A DNA stretch of 64,000 nt. Source: Elymus sibiricus. Taxonomy: Eukaryota > Streptophyta > Magnoliopsida > Poales > Poaceae. Shown here piece after piece: positions 11,000 through 24,200 of this stretch. The stretch is taken from the NCBI GenBank assembly GCA_039707655.1, contig CM077666.1, forward strand, positions 397,811,886 to 397,875,885. Direction: 5' to 3'. The notes beneath the pieces are model-generated. The model had not been told where the DNA came from. It worked only from the letters and a program-made list of their open reading frames with translations, and ran no database searches. The position numbers and the translations under genes are program-made. How positions within the stretch are numbered: the first letter of the stretch is position 1; each line of letters starts with the position of its first letter.

Positions 11000-11342
11000 A
11001 ATTATTTAAGTAATTCAAGTGCAAAAGACGGGAGCCGTAGGACATACCTTCACGATTATGAATTCCCACACTTCTCTTCCTTAAGATTGCATTCCTCGTT
11101 GTCCAGCGTAGATCAACTCCTCTAAAATATAAACGAGAATGCAAACGAAATCTAGATGCCAAAAGAAAGAACAAAGCAAAACTTATTCTATTTTTGGATT
11201 TTCGGGTTTTTGAAAGCTAACTTTGCAGACAAAAATTGGAACCGGTGAAAGGAAAAACGAAAAACAAAAGCAAATAAAAAGCAAAGTGTTGGAACAAAGC
11301 AACATGAGTGTTTGAAGCTCAGCGAGCTGAAGTACAGCCTCA
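10814..11342. other. Gene-free stretch with a trinucleotide microsatellite
   Basis: It lies between the plus-strand LTR and the minus-strand Athila-like remnant. The only structure seen is the CTA repeat listed separately. It probably belongs to the 3' non-coding part of the minus-strand element, but no LTR boundary could be placed. Confidence 0.4.
10919..10998. repeat. (CTA)n microsatellite, about 27 units
   Basis: An uninterrupted run of CTA/TAG triplets. A minus-strand frame reads it as poly-Ser, which is an artefact of the repeat. Confidence 0.95.
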
Positions 11343-12720
11343 TTACAACTTATTAACAATAACACCGCCACATCTTGATTGAGACGTGGTAGTGACCTCC
11401 CCCAAGCTTAAGCTTTTGCAAACCCAAACCGGTGAGATCATTGTGGCGGCGGCTGGTACGGAGCCCATCCTTGGCTCCACTCGGAGAAGTTGATTTTTTG
11501 TGTACACGGACGTGTATCGAAGGGACTCAGCGAGGTTGCTCATGTCATTGATGGAGCCCTGAAGACTGTAGATGTCTGAGTAGGTGGTGTAGGCCTCTTC
11601 TGCTGGTGCTTGTTCTTGAGGCTGCTCCTCTTCCTCATCGGTGGCGACCTCTTCTTCATCAACTTGTTCCGGTTCAAGGGCCTCTTGGTCAAATGCTGCA
11701 TCTCCTTCCTCTGGGACATAATGCAAAATTTTGTTCTCTATCGAGAAACAGTTAGGCATGGGAGTGGGTAGCAAGTACTCCACTCCAAGAATTCGAGTAT
11801 AATAATGCCGACGGCAAACCACTACCATTGTGGCACTAGTAAGAACACTTATATTGACAAGGGTGTTACCAACAATGGGGCGAAGGTTCTTGTAGTCTAG
11901 GCCATGGGAGTTGGCCAATATGGTGATCACTCCGCCACACACGATGTCTCCTCGTGAGAAATTTGATTGGTGTGTAAGGTGGAACAAAAGTATTGCCCCT
12001 AAGTTGGGCGAATAATAGATGTCAAGATTTGCCACTTTCCCGAGAACTAGCATGTTCTCTTCATTCACCTTTGAAACTTCTCCTCATGCCTGCAATGAGT
12101 TAGTGATAACATAATAGAAATATTGAATAGCAGGACACTCAACGCAACTAGGTAAACGAATTCCTCGGGTGCGGTTCGAGAAATTCATAGACATAGTGAA
12201 TATCATCATCATTGTTGGTGATGCCAAAGTAGTTGCACCACTCTTCTAGAGTGATGTTGAAATCCTGGTTCATGAGACGGAAAGTGATCCACTCTTCTTG
12301 ATCCATCCTTGGTAGGTGTCCAACATTATGCGAGAGAGTACTAAGAAACTCAAGCATCAACCGATGATACGTTGCATGTCCCTGGTAAACAAAATGTTGC
12401 AACCCAGAATTAGCACCGTTACCGATGCCCAGCTTGGCGGTTGTGGACTCACAAGCCCACTTGGTGGTCTTCATCTGTCTCTCATGAAGCATCTTGTACT
12501 TGTTCTTCGCCTCACAGTTGGTGAAGACGACCCCCTGTGTGTAAACTTGTTGCCTTTGTGCGACCTCGGTTGATGAACTAGGTGCTTCACCACGAGCGAT
12601 ACGTGCGGACCTCCTCGTAAACATCTCTACAAAATAAATTTTCAACATAATAGAATGATACAATAGTGATCCTACAACAACTACAACATCAAACTCCTCT
12701 AGAAACATCAACGAATCCAA
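11343..12720 (-). pseudogene. Athila-like retroelement ORF-1-type protein, broken
   Basis: Two minus-strand open blocks. The first runs from ATG at 12624 to a stop at 12148 (MFTRRSARIARGE start, then HNVGHLPRMDQEEWITF and ITLEEWCNYFGI). The second, 12068-11343, has RGDIVCGGVITILANSHGLD, then an acidic Gln/Glu tract. Together they resemble the ORF-1-type protein family of Athila-clade Gypsy elements; the assignment is by memory and moderate. Between them 12090-12157 has GT...AG ends and could be a small intron, but the frames do not join cleanly, so the locus is scored as broken. The role of these proteins in the elements is not established. Orientation matches the gag/protease remnant at 42876-44130, from which it is separated by Gypsy-1. 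Confidence 0.5.
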
Positions 12721-12923
12721 GCCAAAATCAAAATTTGGATCAAAAGTATGTATAAACTAGTCATGGCAATGCTAGGCACATAGAATATGGATTCGCGAAA
12801 AATAAGTTGGGGATCGGAGGAGAAACATATCGTAGATCGATCACACAGAAGGATTTGAACTGAAATTGAACGAGTAGAGAGATCCGACAAAGAACAAGAA
12901 AGAAAGAAGATGGAGAAGGGTTA

Positions 12924-13731
12924 TGTCGCGGGGATGATCCCCGGGTAGGCAACGGAGCCCGGATCCCCCTTCTTTTCAAAACATCGGGCCAGGACAAGCC
13001 CCTCAATCTGGCTGGCCTGCGCGTCGGCTCCCCAGCGCGAGCCGGCTCGGCATGGCGACCCGGCCTGGCCGGCTGGCCCATGCCGGCTGGCCACTAGAGG
13101 GCAAACCCTCACGACAAGACAAGTATGGCGACAGTGCCCCCTCCTTTGCGCCGACCCATGCGGGCATGGCTACAGCACTCCCTGTGCCCCCGCCCGGGGC
13201 GGGCGGTGTCCGGGCGGCGCGATCCTGTTGCTAGGCGGCGCTGACCGCCCTATGACAAAGGACAAGACCTGCCACAGTGCCGCGCTACCGACCGAACCCG
13301 TGCCCGGCGGACCCGGCGCACCCGGCGGCCCCCACCGCCGGCTCCTAGACGATGACACCAGGGCCCCGCTCCTGTGCATCTTTACCCATGTAACCCTGGG
13401 GGTCGGCCTATAAGACCCCCCGGGAGGCCTCCATGCAGAGGGGTTGAGCTCCATTCATAGTACACACACTCACAGGAGAGGCCGAACGGCGGCCTAGCCC
13501 CTTCTTCCTCCTCCGCCCACACAGCTCCAGGAGCAACCTTGTAACCCTTGTGCACTCCATACTCCATTCGGCAGAACTAGGGGTGTTACCTCTCCGGAGG
13601 GCCCCGAACCTGGGTACGTCTCGTGTCTCACACTTGCGCGCGCCAACCTCGCCTCCGGAACCCACAGGCGTCCTCCCATAGCCCCACCTTTTTAGCCATC
13701 TCATGGCATCTGCCGTGAGAATACCACGACA
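12924..13731 (+). mobile_element. Gypsy-1 5' LTR
   Basis: 808 bp, TG...CA, followed directly by a primer-binding-site-like TTGGCGCCCACCGTGGGG (13733-13750). The left flank is GGTTA (12919-12923). The right flank of the 3' LTR is GGCTA (42150-42154), a 5-bp duplication with one change. It differs from the 3' LTR by about 26 substitutions plus a 35-bp indel in a GGACCCGGC-type short repeat. Confidence 0.85.
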
Positions 13732-13843
13732 GTTGGCGCCCACCGTGGGGCTGCTCGCGGCGCCGGCCGGAGTCAAGTTCCGGACGAGGCCCTTCACCAG
13801 CTCCGGCGAGCGCATCGTGCACGGTTTGGTCCACGCGCCTCGC

Positions 13844-16800
13844 ATGGCCAACCCGGCCGGCTGCAACGCTGCGCCGGGCGCGGACGTCGCCTGCCCCGCA
13901 TGCTGCCTCGTCGCCCCTTTCGGCGCGTTGCGCGTTTTCGTCGCGCTCATCTCCGACGTGTTTCCCAGCGAGGTGCGCAGCTTCGCCGACTCCCTCGTCC
14001 CCGTTGGCTCCGCCGTCTTCGACGACGTCGCGGCTCTCTGCGCCCGCGCGGAGGTGCTGACCATCGGCGATAGCTCCGGCTCCCCGCACGGCAAGGAGAA
14101 GGCCGCCGCGGCCGCCGCGGCCGCCGCTGCTGCGGCTGCAGCCCCGCCACGACGGGCCGACCCACTCCGCGAGACGATCCAGAGCCTGCAAGCCCCCATC
14201 ACGCCTGACGCCGACATGGCGGCCGCAGCGGCTCAGCTCAACGAGGACCGTCAGCATCTGCTGGTCGAGGCCATGGAGCTCGCGGCAACGCGGCGCCGGC
14301 TGGAGTCCGCCCAACGTGAGTACGACAGCGCCCACGGCTTCACGCCGGCCACTGCCAAGCCCAGCCGGGTCGCAGAAGTGCGGATCCATGGGGGCGCGAT
14401 CGGCCGTGCGCTAGGCGCAGGCCGGCCCGTGTACGACACCCCCGTCAAGAACATGCGCGCGGCGCAGGCGGCCATGGCGGATCTCGAATTCCTGGAGGGC
14501 GAGGAGCTGCTGCAGCAGCACCAGCGCATCCGCGACCTCATCACCGCGGCGAATGAGCAGCAGAAGCAGTTCGACCCGGCCCAGCCATCCGCCTCCGCCT
14601 CAGGGACCGGAAACCCGGAGAGGGCCCTCCGGGACGCGCAGCAGACATCCTCCCACGCCACTAGCGCGAGCCGCTCTGGCCGGCACCGGTCTGGTCGGAG
14701 CCGGCACAATCGCGCCGCAACCGCTGGAGACGGCATCGCTGGCGAGACGGCTGGCGACGGCCGGACTCAGCCGCCGGAGCCCCCCGTGCGGCCGGCTCGG
14801 TGGCTCGAGCCGGTCCCAGAAGCCCCTGCACCCCGCGGTCCCGTGGCTGACCGGTTCGGTCCCCGCGGTCCCGTGGCTGACCGGCTCGGTCCCCGTGAGC
14901 CCCACGATGAAAACGACGCCCGTCATCGCATCGACCGGCTGGCGCGCTCCACGGCCCTGGAAGAGGAAAGCTCTGTCGGCCCGGCGTGCTTTGGCCCCCG
15001 CATTCGCGTGGAGCCCTTCCCCAAAGGTTTCTCGTTGCCCCGCGACTCCCCCAAGTACAACGGCGTCACCAAGCCGGAGGACTGGCTAACCGACTACACC
15101 ATGGCTGTCGGCATAGCCGGCGGCAACCGGCGCGTGGCCGTGCGATACGTCCACCTCATGCTGCTCGGCTCGGCCCGGACGTGGCTTAACAGCCTCCAAG
15201 CCGGCAGCGTGAACTCCTGGCTGGATTTCGAAGACGCATTCATTCGCAACTTCATCATCACCTGCAAGTGTCCCGGCAAGCCTCGCCGGCTCTCCATGTG
15301 CGTCCAGAAGCCGGGCGAGCCCCTTCGCGACTTCCTCACGCGGTGGACGGAGCTGCGCAACTCCTGCGAGGGGGTCCACGAGGTCTAGGCCATCCAGTAC
15401 TTCATCGACGGATGCCTAGACGGCACTCTGGTCAAGCACTGGCTGGTGTGCGACGAGCCGGACACCCTGGCGGAGCTCATGGCTGTGGCGGACAAGTACG
15501 CTACAGCCGACTCCACGATGAATGTGAAGATCACGATCGACGCAGACGGCAAGCTCCTCCCGGCCCAGCCGGCTCCCCCCAAGCCGGCTGGCGACAACAA
15601 TCAGCGTCGGCAAGACAACAGCAACAACAACGGCAAGCGCAGGAACGACCAGCAGGCGCCCCGCTACGACAACCGGCAGGTCGCCACGGTGGAAGGGGAG
15701 CAGCCGGCCGAGCAAGGCTCCAGCCAGCGCCCGCGCACCGGCAAGGCCGCCTGGCAGCCCAAGCTGTCTTTCGAGCAGATGCTCGACGCCCCTTGCAAAA
15801 ACCACAGCGGTGCGAAGCCGTCGACGCACACGCTCCGGCAGTGCAGCTTCACCCAGCACCTGTTGAAGGGCAACCTTCCACCCCCGCCACCCGGAGCCGG
15901 CCCGCAGCAGCCACCGCTTCCCCCACCTCCGCCGCCACCCGGCGCCCTCGCCGACAACCCTTTCCCACGCCCGGACGCGTCCTATGTCGTCTTCACCAGC
16001 GAGGGGGATGACACGCACGCCAAGCGCAAGCACGCGGCCGGGGTGAACGCCGTCGTCCCCCCGGTTCCCCAATACATGCATTGCTCCGACCGGCCGGTGA
16101 GCTGGACCCGGGAGGACCACCCGGCCGTCATGCCCACGCCGGGTGGCTACGCCCTTGTGCTCGACCCCACCCTCGTCTCCGAGAAGCGCACCTACCGTTT
16201 TTCACGAGTGCTGATCGACGGCGGCAGCAGCATCAACATCCTGTACCGCGACACCATGACCAAGCTCGGCATCGAGGCACGACAGCTGGAGCCGACCCGG
16301 ACGGTGTTCCACGGCATCGTGCCGGGTCTCTCCTGCTCTCCGATCGGCCGAATCCGGCTTGACGTCCTGTTCGGCTCCAGCAGCCATTTCCGCCGCGAGC
16401 CGATCTGGTTCGAGGTGGTCGACCTGGCCAGCCCCTACCACGCGCTGCTGGGCCGGCCCGCGATGGCCAAATTCATGGCGGCCCCCCACTACGCCTACCT
16501 GAAGTTGAAGATGTCGGGTCCCAAGGGCCTCATCACCATCATCGGTGACTACAAGAAGTCCCTCGAGTGCGCCAAAGCCGGCTCCCAGCTGGCCGAGTCG
16601 CTGGTCATCGCCGAGGAGAGGCGCCAGCTCGACCGGATCGTGGCGCTGGCTAGCGCGCAGCCGGCCGTGCCGACTCCGCCCAAGTCGGCCGACAGCGAAG
16701 CCTCCTTCCAGCCGTCGAAAGATACGAAGAGGGTCCCGCTCGACCCGGACGACCCCAGTTCCAGCAAGTACGTCGTCGTAGGCACCCGCCTCGACAGCAA

Positions 16801-18109
16801 ATAGGAAGGCGAGCTCGTCGATTTCCTCCGTGAGAATCAGGATATCTTCGCATGGTCTCCCAAAGACATGCCGGGTGTCCCGATGGAATTCGCCGAGCAC
16901 AAACTTCACGTCCGCAAGGACGCCAAGCCTGACCAACAGCCGCTACGCCGTTTCTCCGAGGAGAAGCGGAGAACCATTGGTGAAGAGATCGCCCGACTGC
17001 TCGCAGCCGGCTTCATCCTGGAAGTTTTCCACCCGGAGTGGCTGGTCAACCCAGTCCTTGTCTTGGAGAAAAATGGCACCAGGCGCATGTGCATCGACTA
17101 CACTAGCCTGAACAAGGCCTGCCCCAAAGATCCGTTCGCTCTACCCCGGATCGACCAAGTCATCGACTCCACAGCCGGCTGCGAGCTCCTGTCCTTCCTG
17201 GACGCCTACTCCGGCTACCACCAGATCAAGCTGGACCCGACCGACGCCCTCAAGACGTCCTTCATCATGCCCTTTGGGGCGTATTGCTACATCACCATGT
17301 CGTTCGGCTTGAAGAATGCCGGCGCCACCTTCCAGCGCTGCATGCAGAAATGCCTGCTACCCCAGATCGGCAGAAATGTGCACGTCTACATCGACGACAT
17401 CGTGGTGAAGACCAAGCAGCACCTCACGCTCCTGGCCGACCTCAAGGAGACCTTCGCCAACCTGCGTCGGTTCCAGATCAAGCTTAACCCGGAGAAGTGC
17501 GTCTTTGGCGTGCTGGCTGGCCAACTCCTTGGTTTCTTCGTCTCGGAGTGCGGCATTGAAGCCAACCCGGAAAAGATCAAGGCAATCGAGCGCATGCGCA
17601 AGCCGGCCCGGCTACGCGACGTCCAGAAGTTTACCAGCTGTTTGGCCTCTCTCAGCCGGTTCGTCAGCCGGCTGGGGGAGAGGGCCATGCCCCTGTATCA
17701 GCTGATGAAGAAGACGACGGTGTTCGAGTGGAGCGACCAGGCGGACGAGGCGTTCCGCGACCTCAAGCGCATGCTGTCCACCGCACCCGTTCTGGCCGCG
17801 CCGGCCGAGAAAGAGCCACTCTTGCTGTACATCACCGCCACCTCCCGGGCGGTCAGCACGGTGCTGGTGGTCGAGCGACCTAAGGAGGGCAAGGCGCAGC
17901 CGGTCCAGCGTCCAGTGTACTTCCTGAGCGAGGTGCTCTCTGCCTCCAAGCAGAACTACCCCCACTACCAGAAGATGTGCTACGGCGTGTACCTTGCCGC
18001 CAAGAAGCTGAGGCAGTACTTCCAGGAGCATACCATTACCGTGGTGAGCACGGCCCCCATCGGCGAGATCATGGGCTGCCGAGATGCCTCTGGCCGGGTG
18101 ACCAAGTGG
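13844..18109 (+). pseudogene. Gypsy-1 gag-protease-RT, first part, with two in-frame TAG stops
   Basis: One frame is open from the leader across gag, protease and reverse transcriptase apart from TAG at 15386-15388 (gag) and TAG at 16802-16804 (between protease and RT). Gag has an Ala-run N-terminus and a retrotransposon-gag core (SLPRDSPKYNGVTKPEDW, WLNSLQAGSVNSW). The protease active site reads LIDGGSSINILY near 16210. RT has FIMPFGAYCYITMSFGLKNA near 17265 and the catalytic YIDD (VHVYIDDIVVKTK) near 17390. RNase H starts around 17800 and is cut at 18109 by the Copia insertion. It would make the virus-like particle and replication enzymes of the retrotransposon; this copy cannot. GC content is far above that of the nested Copias. 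Confidence 0.8.
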
Positions 18110-19972
18110 TGTTGGAAATATGCCCTAGAGGCAATAATAAATTGGTTATTATTATATTTCCTTGTTCATGATAATCGTTTATTATCCATGCTATAATTGT
18201 ATTGATTGGAAACTCAAATACATGTGTGGGTACATAGACAACACTGTGTCCCTAGTAAGCCTCTAGTTGACTAGCTCGTTGATCAAAGATGGTTAAGGTT
18301 TCCTAGCCATTGACATGAGATGTCATTTGATAACGGGATCACATCATTAGGAGAATGATGTGATGGACAAGACCCAAACTGTAAACGTAGCATTTGATCG
18401 TGTCAGTTTATTGCTATTGTTTTCTGCATGTCAAGTATCTGTTCCTTTGACCATGAGATCATGCAACTCACTGACACCGGAGGAATACCTTGTGTGTATC
18501 AAACGTCGCAACGTAACTGGGTGACTATAAAGGTGCTCTACAGGTATCTCCGAGGGTGTCTGTTGGGTTGGCATGGATCAAGACTGGGATTTGTTACTCC
18601 GTATGACGGAGAGGTATCTCAGGGCCCACTCGGTAATACAACATCACAATGAGCCTTGCAAGCAATGTGACTAAAAGTGTTAGCCACGAGATCTTGTATT
18701 ACGGAACGAGTAAAGAGACTTGCCGGTAACGAGATTGAACTAGGTATAGAGATACCGACGATCGAATCTCGGGCAAGTAACATACCGAAGAACAAAGGGA
18801 ACAGCATACGGGATTAACTGAATCCTTGACATAGAGGTTCGACCGATAAAGATCTTCGTAGAATATGTAGGAGCCAATATGGGCATCCAGGTCCCGCTAT
18901 TGGTTATTGGCCGTAGAGGTGTCTCGGTCATGTCTACATAGTTCTCGAACCCGCAGGGTCTACACACTTAACGTTTGGTGACGATTAGTATAATTGAGTT
19001 ATTATGTTGGTGACCGAAAGTTGTTCGGAGTCCCGGATAAGATCCCGAACATGACGAGGATCTCCGGAATAGTCCGGAGGTAAAGATTGATATATGTGAT
19101 AATAGTGTTTTGATCTCCGGAAGGGTTCCGGAGTTCACCGGAAGGGGTTCCGGATGTTTACCGAAGTGTTCGGGTGCAGCAACACTTTATATGGGCCAAA
19201 GGGATAAAGCCCACGAGGTATTGGAAAGTGCAAAAGTAGTTTTGCTGCCGCGTAAGCGGTACTACCGCTTGGTGAAGCGGTACTACCGCCCGAGCGGTAC
19301 TACCGCTTGTGTGAAGCGGTACTACCGCCCAAGCGGTACTACCGCTTGTGTGAAGCGGTACTACCGCTTGTGCGCGGCTGTGCACGGTTCGGCAGGGATC
19401 CGAGTTGGACTCTTTCCCTGCGGGCCAAACCGACCTTGTGCGGGCAAAACCGACCTAGAGGAGGCTTTTACTCCAAGTTTAGACCCCAAGGCTCAACATA
19501 TAAATAGAGGGGCAGGGCTAGCACACGGGACACATCAGGATTTCCCAAGCCGTGTGCCGGCAACCCTAGCCCTCTAGTTCCTCCGTCATAATCTCCGTAG
19601 CGCTTGGCGAAGCCCTGCAGAGATTGTTCCTCACCACCATCACCACGCCGTCGTGCTGCTGGAACTCAACCACTACTTCACCATCGCTCGCTGGATCGAG
19701 GAGGTGAAGGCGTCATCAAGCCGTACGTGTGTTGAACGCGGAGGTGCCGTCCGTTCGGCACTAGATCGGAAGGATCGTGATTGGATCGCGGGACGCTCGG
19801 CGATTTGGATCGCGAAGACGTTCGACTACATCAACCGCGTTTATTAACGCTTCCGCTTAGCGATCTACAAGGGTATGTAGATTCACTCTCCCTCTCGTAG
19901 ATGCTCATCACCATGGATAGATCTTGTGTGTGCGTAGGAAAATTTTTATTTCCCATGCAACGTTCCCCAACA
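18110..19972 (+). mobile_element. BARE/Angela-like 5' LTR
   Basis: It contains an array of six 15-nt odd palindromes (core GCGGTACTACCGC) at 19255-19368 and a TATA box (CATATAAATAG) at about 19497-19507. U3-R-U5 promoter order is normal for the family. Frames seen inside the LTR occur identically in the 3' LTR and are not genes. Confidence 0.9.
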
Positions 19973-21252
19973 GTGGTATCAGAGCCAGGTCTATGCGTAG
20001 ATGAGATCTCGAGTAGAACACAAACGAGTTGTGGGCGTGGTTGTATACATATTGCTTGCCGTTACTAGTTGATATTTGATTCGGCGGTACTGTGAGATGA
20101 AGCGGCCCGGACCGACATTACGCGTACACTTACGCGAGACAGGTTCCTTCAACTAACATGTAACTTCGTTGCATAAAGATGGCTAGCGGGTGTCTGTCTC
20201 TCTCACTTTAGTTGAATCGATTTCAATGAAGAGGGTTCTTTTAGAAGATCAAAAAGCAATCACTACACCACGTTGTGGTTTTGCGTAGGTAAGAACGGTT
20301 CTTGCAAACCCGTAGCAGCCACGTAAAATTTGCAACAACAATTAGAGGACGTCTAACTTGTTTTTGCAGGGTATGATGTGATATGATATGGCCAATTACA
20401 TGATGAGATATATGTGATGTATGAGATGATCATGTTTTGTATAGAATATCACGACTTGCATGTCGATGAGTACGGCAACTGGCAGGAGCCATAGAGTTGT
20501 CTTTAATTATTGTATGACCTGCGTGTCAATCATTAAGCGCTATGTAATGCTTTACTTTATCGCTAAACGTTAGCTATAGTCGTGGAAGCAACAGTCGGCG
20601 CGACAACCTTATGGCGACACGTTGATGGAGATCAAGATGATGGAGATCATGGTGTCATGCCGGTGACGATGGAGATCATGCCGGTGCTTTGGAGATGGAG
20701 ATCAAAAGCACAAGTTCATGGCCATATCATGTCACTTATGATTTGCATGTGATGTTAATCCTTTTATGCATCTTATTTTGCTTAGGACGACGGTAGCATT
20801 ATAAGGTGATCCCTCACTTAAATTTCAAGATAAATTGTGTTCTCCCCAAGTGTGCACCGTTGCGAAAGTTCGTCGTTTCGAGACACGCCGTGATGATCGG
20901 GTGTGATAGACTCTACGTTCGCATACAACGGGTGCAAGCCATGTTGCACGTGCGGAACACTCGGGTTAAACTTGACGAGCCTAGCATGTACAGACATGGC
21001 CTCGGAACACAAGAGACCGAAAGGTCGAACATGAGTCATATAGTAGATATGATCAACATGAAGATGTTCACCATTGAAACCACCTCAACTCACGTGATGA
21101 TCGGACTTGAGTTGGTGGATTTGGATCATGTTACACTTGAATGACCGGAGGGATGTCAATTTGAGTGGGAGTTTTTAAAGTAATATGATTAACTAAACTC
21201 ATTATCTAGAACAATAGTCTAAGTTGTCTTTGCTATATTTATGTTGTAGATC

Positions 21253-24200
21253 ATGGCTCACGCAGTAGCACCCCTGAATTTTAATGCGTTCCTAGAGAAA
21301 GCTAAGTTGAAAGATGATGGAAGTAACTTTGTGGACTGGGCCCGTAATCTAAGGATTATCCTTACGGCTTCCCAGAAGGCTTATGTCCTTGATGCACCGC
21401 TTGGTGATCCACCCGCTCCAGTTGAGTCTCTAGACGTTGTGAACGCCTGGCAGGCTCGTTCTGATGATTACTCAATAGTTCAATGTGCAATGTTGTATGG
21501 CTTAGAACCGGGACTTCAAAGACGTTTTGAACGTCATGGAGCATATGAGATGTTCCAGGAATTGAAGTTTATCTTTCAGAAGAATGCCCGGATCGAGAGA
21601 TATGAGATCTCCGATAAGTTCTATGCTTGCAAGATGGAGGAGAACGGGTCTATCAGTGATCACGTGCTCAGAATGTCTGGGTACTCCACCCGTCTGGCTG
21701 AGTTAGGGATGCCCCTTCCGCCAGAGGCTATCACTGACAGAGTTCTTCAATCATTGCCACCTAGCTACAAGAGCTTCGTGTTGAACTATAACATGCACGG
21801 GATGAACAAGTCAGTCGCCGAGCTGTTTGCGATGCTGAAAGCCGCTGAGTCTGAAATTCAGAAGGAGCATCAAGTGTTGATGGTCAATAAAACCACTAGT
21901 TTCAAGAAAATTGGCAAGGGTAAGAAGGGTAACTCCAAGAAGAGTGGCAAAGCAGTTGCTCCTCTCGTGAAGAAACCCAAGGCTGGACCCAAACCAGAAA
22001 CTGTGTGTTTTCATTGCAAGGGAACTGGACACTGGAAGCGGAATTGCCCCAAGTATTTGGCTGACAAGAAGGCGGCCAACAACAAACAAGGTATATATGA
22101 TATACATGTTATTGATGTGTACCTTACCAACTCTCGTTGTAGTGCCTGGGTATTTGATACCGGTGCGGTTGCTCATATTTGCAACTCAAAACAGGAACTG
22201 CGGAATAGACGGAGGCTGGCAAAGGACGAAGTGACGATGCGCGTGGGAAATGGTTCCAAGGTTGATGTGATCGCCGTCGGCACGCTCGCTCTTCGATTAC
22301 CGTCGGGATTAGTGATGAACCTAAATAAGTGTTATTTGGTGCCTGCGTTAAGCATGAACATTATATCTGGATCTTGTTTATTGCGAGACGGTTACTCATT
22401 TAAATCAGAGAATAATGGTTGTTCTATTTATATGAGTAATATCTTTTATGGTCATGCACCCAATGTGAGGGGTTTATTCTTATTGAATCTCGATAGTAAT
22501 AATACACATGTTCATAACATTGATGCCAAAAGATGTAGAATTGATAATGATAATACCACTTTCTTGTGGCACTGCCGTTTAGGTCATATTGGCGTAAAAC
22601 GCATGAGGAAGCTCCATGCTGATGGACTTTTGGAGTCACTTGATTTTGAATCACTTGACACATGTGAGCCATGCCTCATGGGCAAGATGACTAAAATGCC
22701 GTTCTCTGGAACAATGGAACGGGCAAGTGACTTATTGGAAATCGTACATACTGATGTGTGCGGTCCGATGAGTATTGAGGCGCGCGGTGGTTATCGTTAC
22801 TTTCTCACCTTCACTGATGACTTAAGTAGATATGGGTATATTTACTTAATGAAACACAAGTCTGAAACATTTGAAAAGTTCAAACAATTTCAGAGTGAAG
22901 TTGAGAATCATCGTAACAAGAAGATTAAATTCCTACGATCTGATCGAGGGGGAGAATATCTGAGTTATGAGTTTGGCAGTCACTTAAGACAGTGTGGAAT
23001 TGTTTCACAATTGACACCGCCTGGAACACCACAGCGTAATGGTGTGTCCGAACGTCGTAATCGAACTTTATTGGATATGGTGCGATCTATGATGTCTCTT
23101 GCCGATTTGCCACTATCGTTTTGGGGTTATGCATTAGAGACAGCTGCATTCACTTTAAATAGGGAACCATCGAAATCCGTTGAGACAACGCCATATGAAC
23201 TTTGGTTTGACAAGAAGCCAAAGCTGTCGTTTCTTAAAGTTTGGGGATGTGATGCTTATGTCAAAAAGCTTCAGCCTAAAAAGCTGGAACCCAAAGCGGA
23301 GAAATGCGTCTTCATAGGATACCCAAAAGAGACAATTGGGTATACCTTCTACCTCAGATCCGAGGGCAAAGTGTTTGTCGCTAAAAACGGAACATTTCTT
23401 GAGAAAGAGTTTCTCTCGAAAGAATTGAGTGGGAGGAAGATAGAACTTGATGAGGTTGTTGAACCTTTACTTCAACCTGAGAGTAGCGCAGCGCAGAAAA
23501 TTGTTTCTGTGGAGCCTACATTAGCTGAAGAGGAAGTTAATGATGATGATCATGAAGCTTTGGATCAAGTTGCTATCGAACCTCGTAGGTCGACAAGGAC
23601 GCGTACTGCTCCTGAGTGGTACGGCAACCCTGTCTTAGAGGTCATGTTGTTAAACAACGATGAACCTACGAGCTATGGAGAAGCGATGATGGGCCCGGAT
23701 TCCGAGAAGTGGTTAGAGGCCATGAAATCCGAGATGGGATCCATGTATGAAAACAAAGTATGGACTTTGGAAGTATTACCTGAAGGGCGTAAGGCCATTC
23801 AGAACAAATGGATCTTTAAGAGGAAGACGGACGCGGACGGTAATGTCACCGTCTATAAAGCTCGACTTGTGGCAAAGGGTTTTTCACAAGTTCAAGGAGT
23901 TGACTACGATGAGACCTTCTCACCCGTAGCGATGCTTAAGTCCGTCAGAATCATGTTAGCAATAGCTGCCTTTTTCGATTATGAAATTTGGCAGATGGAT
24001 GTCAAAACAGCGTTCCTTAACGGTTACCTTAAGGAAGAGTTGTATATGATGCAACCAGAAGGTTTTGTCGATCCAGAGAATGCTGACAAAGTTTGCAAAC
24101 TCCAGCGATCCATTTATGGACTGGTGCAAGCATCTCGGAGTTGGAATCTTCGTTTTGATGAGGTGATCAAAGCGTTCGAGTTTATACAAGTTTACGGAGA

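Noticed and set aside
10893..11174. Minus-strand open frame with a long poly-Ser run
   Set aside because: Produced by the CTA microsatellite; the flanking parts are not protein-like.
13408..15379. Long open frames on both strands over GC-rich Gypsy-1 gag, such as minus 13408-14217 and 13628-14389
   Set aside because: They are shadows of the sense gag frame caused by high GC and Ala/Gly-rich codons; no domain is seen in them.
19110..19577. 155-codon frame, repeated exactly at 26287-26754
   Set aside because: It lies wholly inside the two LTRs of one retrotransposon and reads through the palindrome array; identity reflects LTR identity, not gene duplication.
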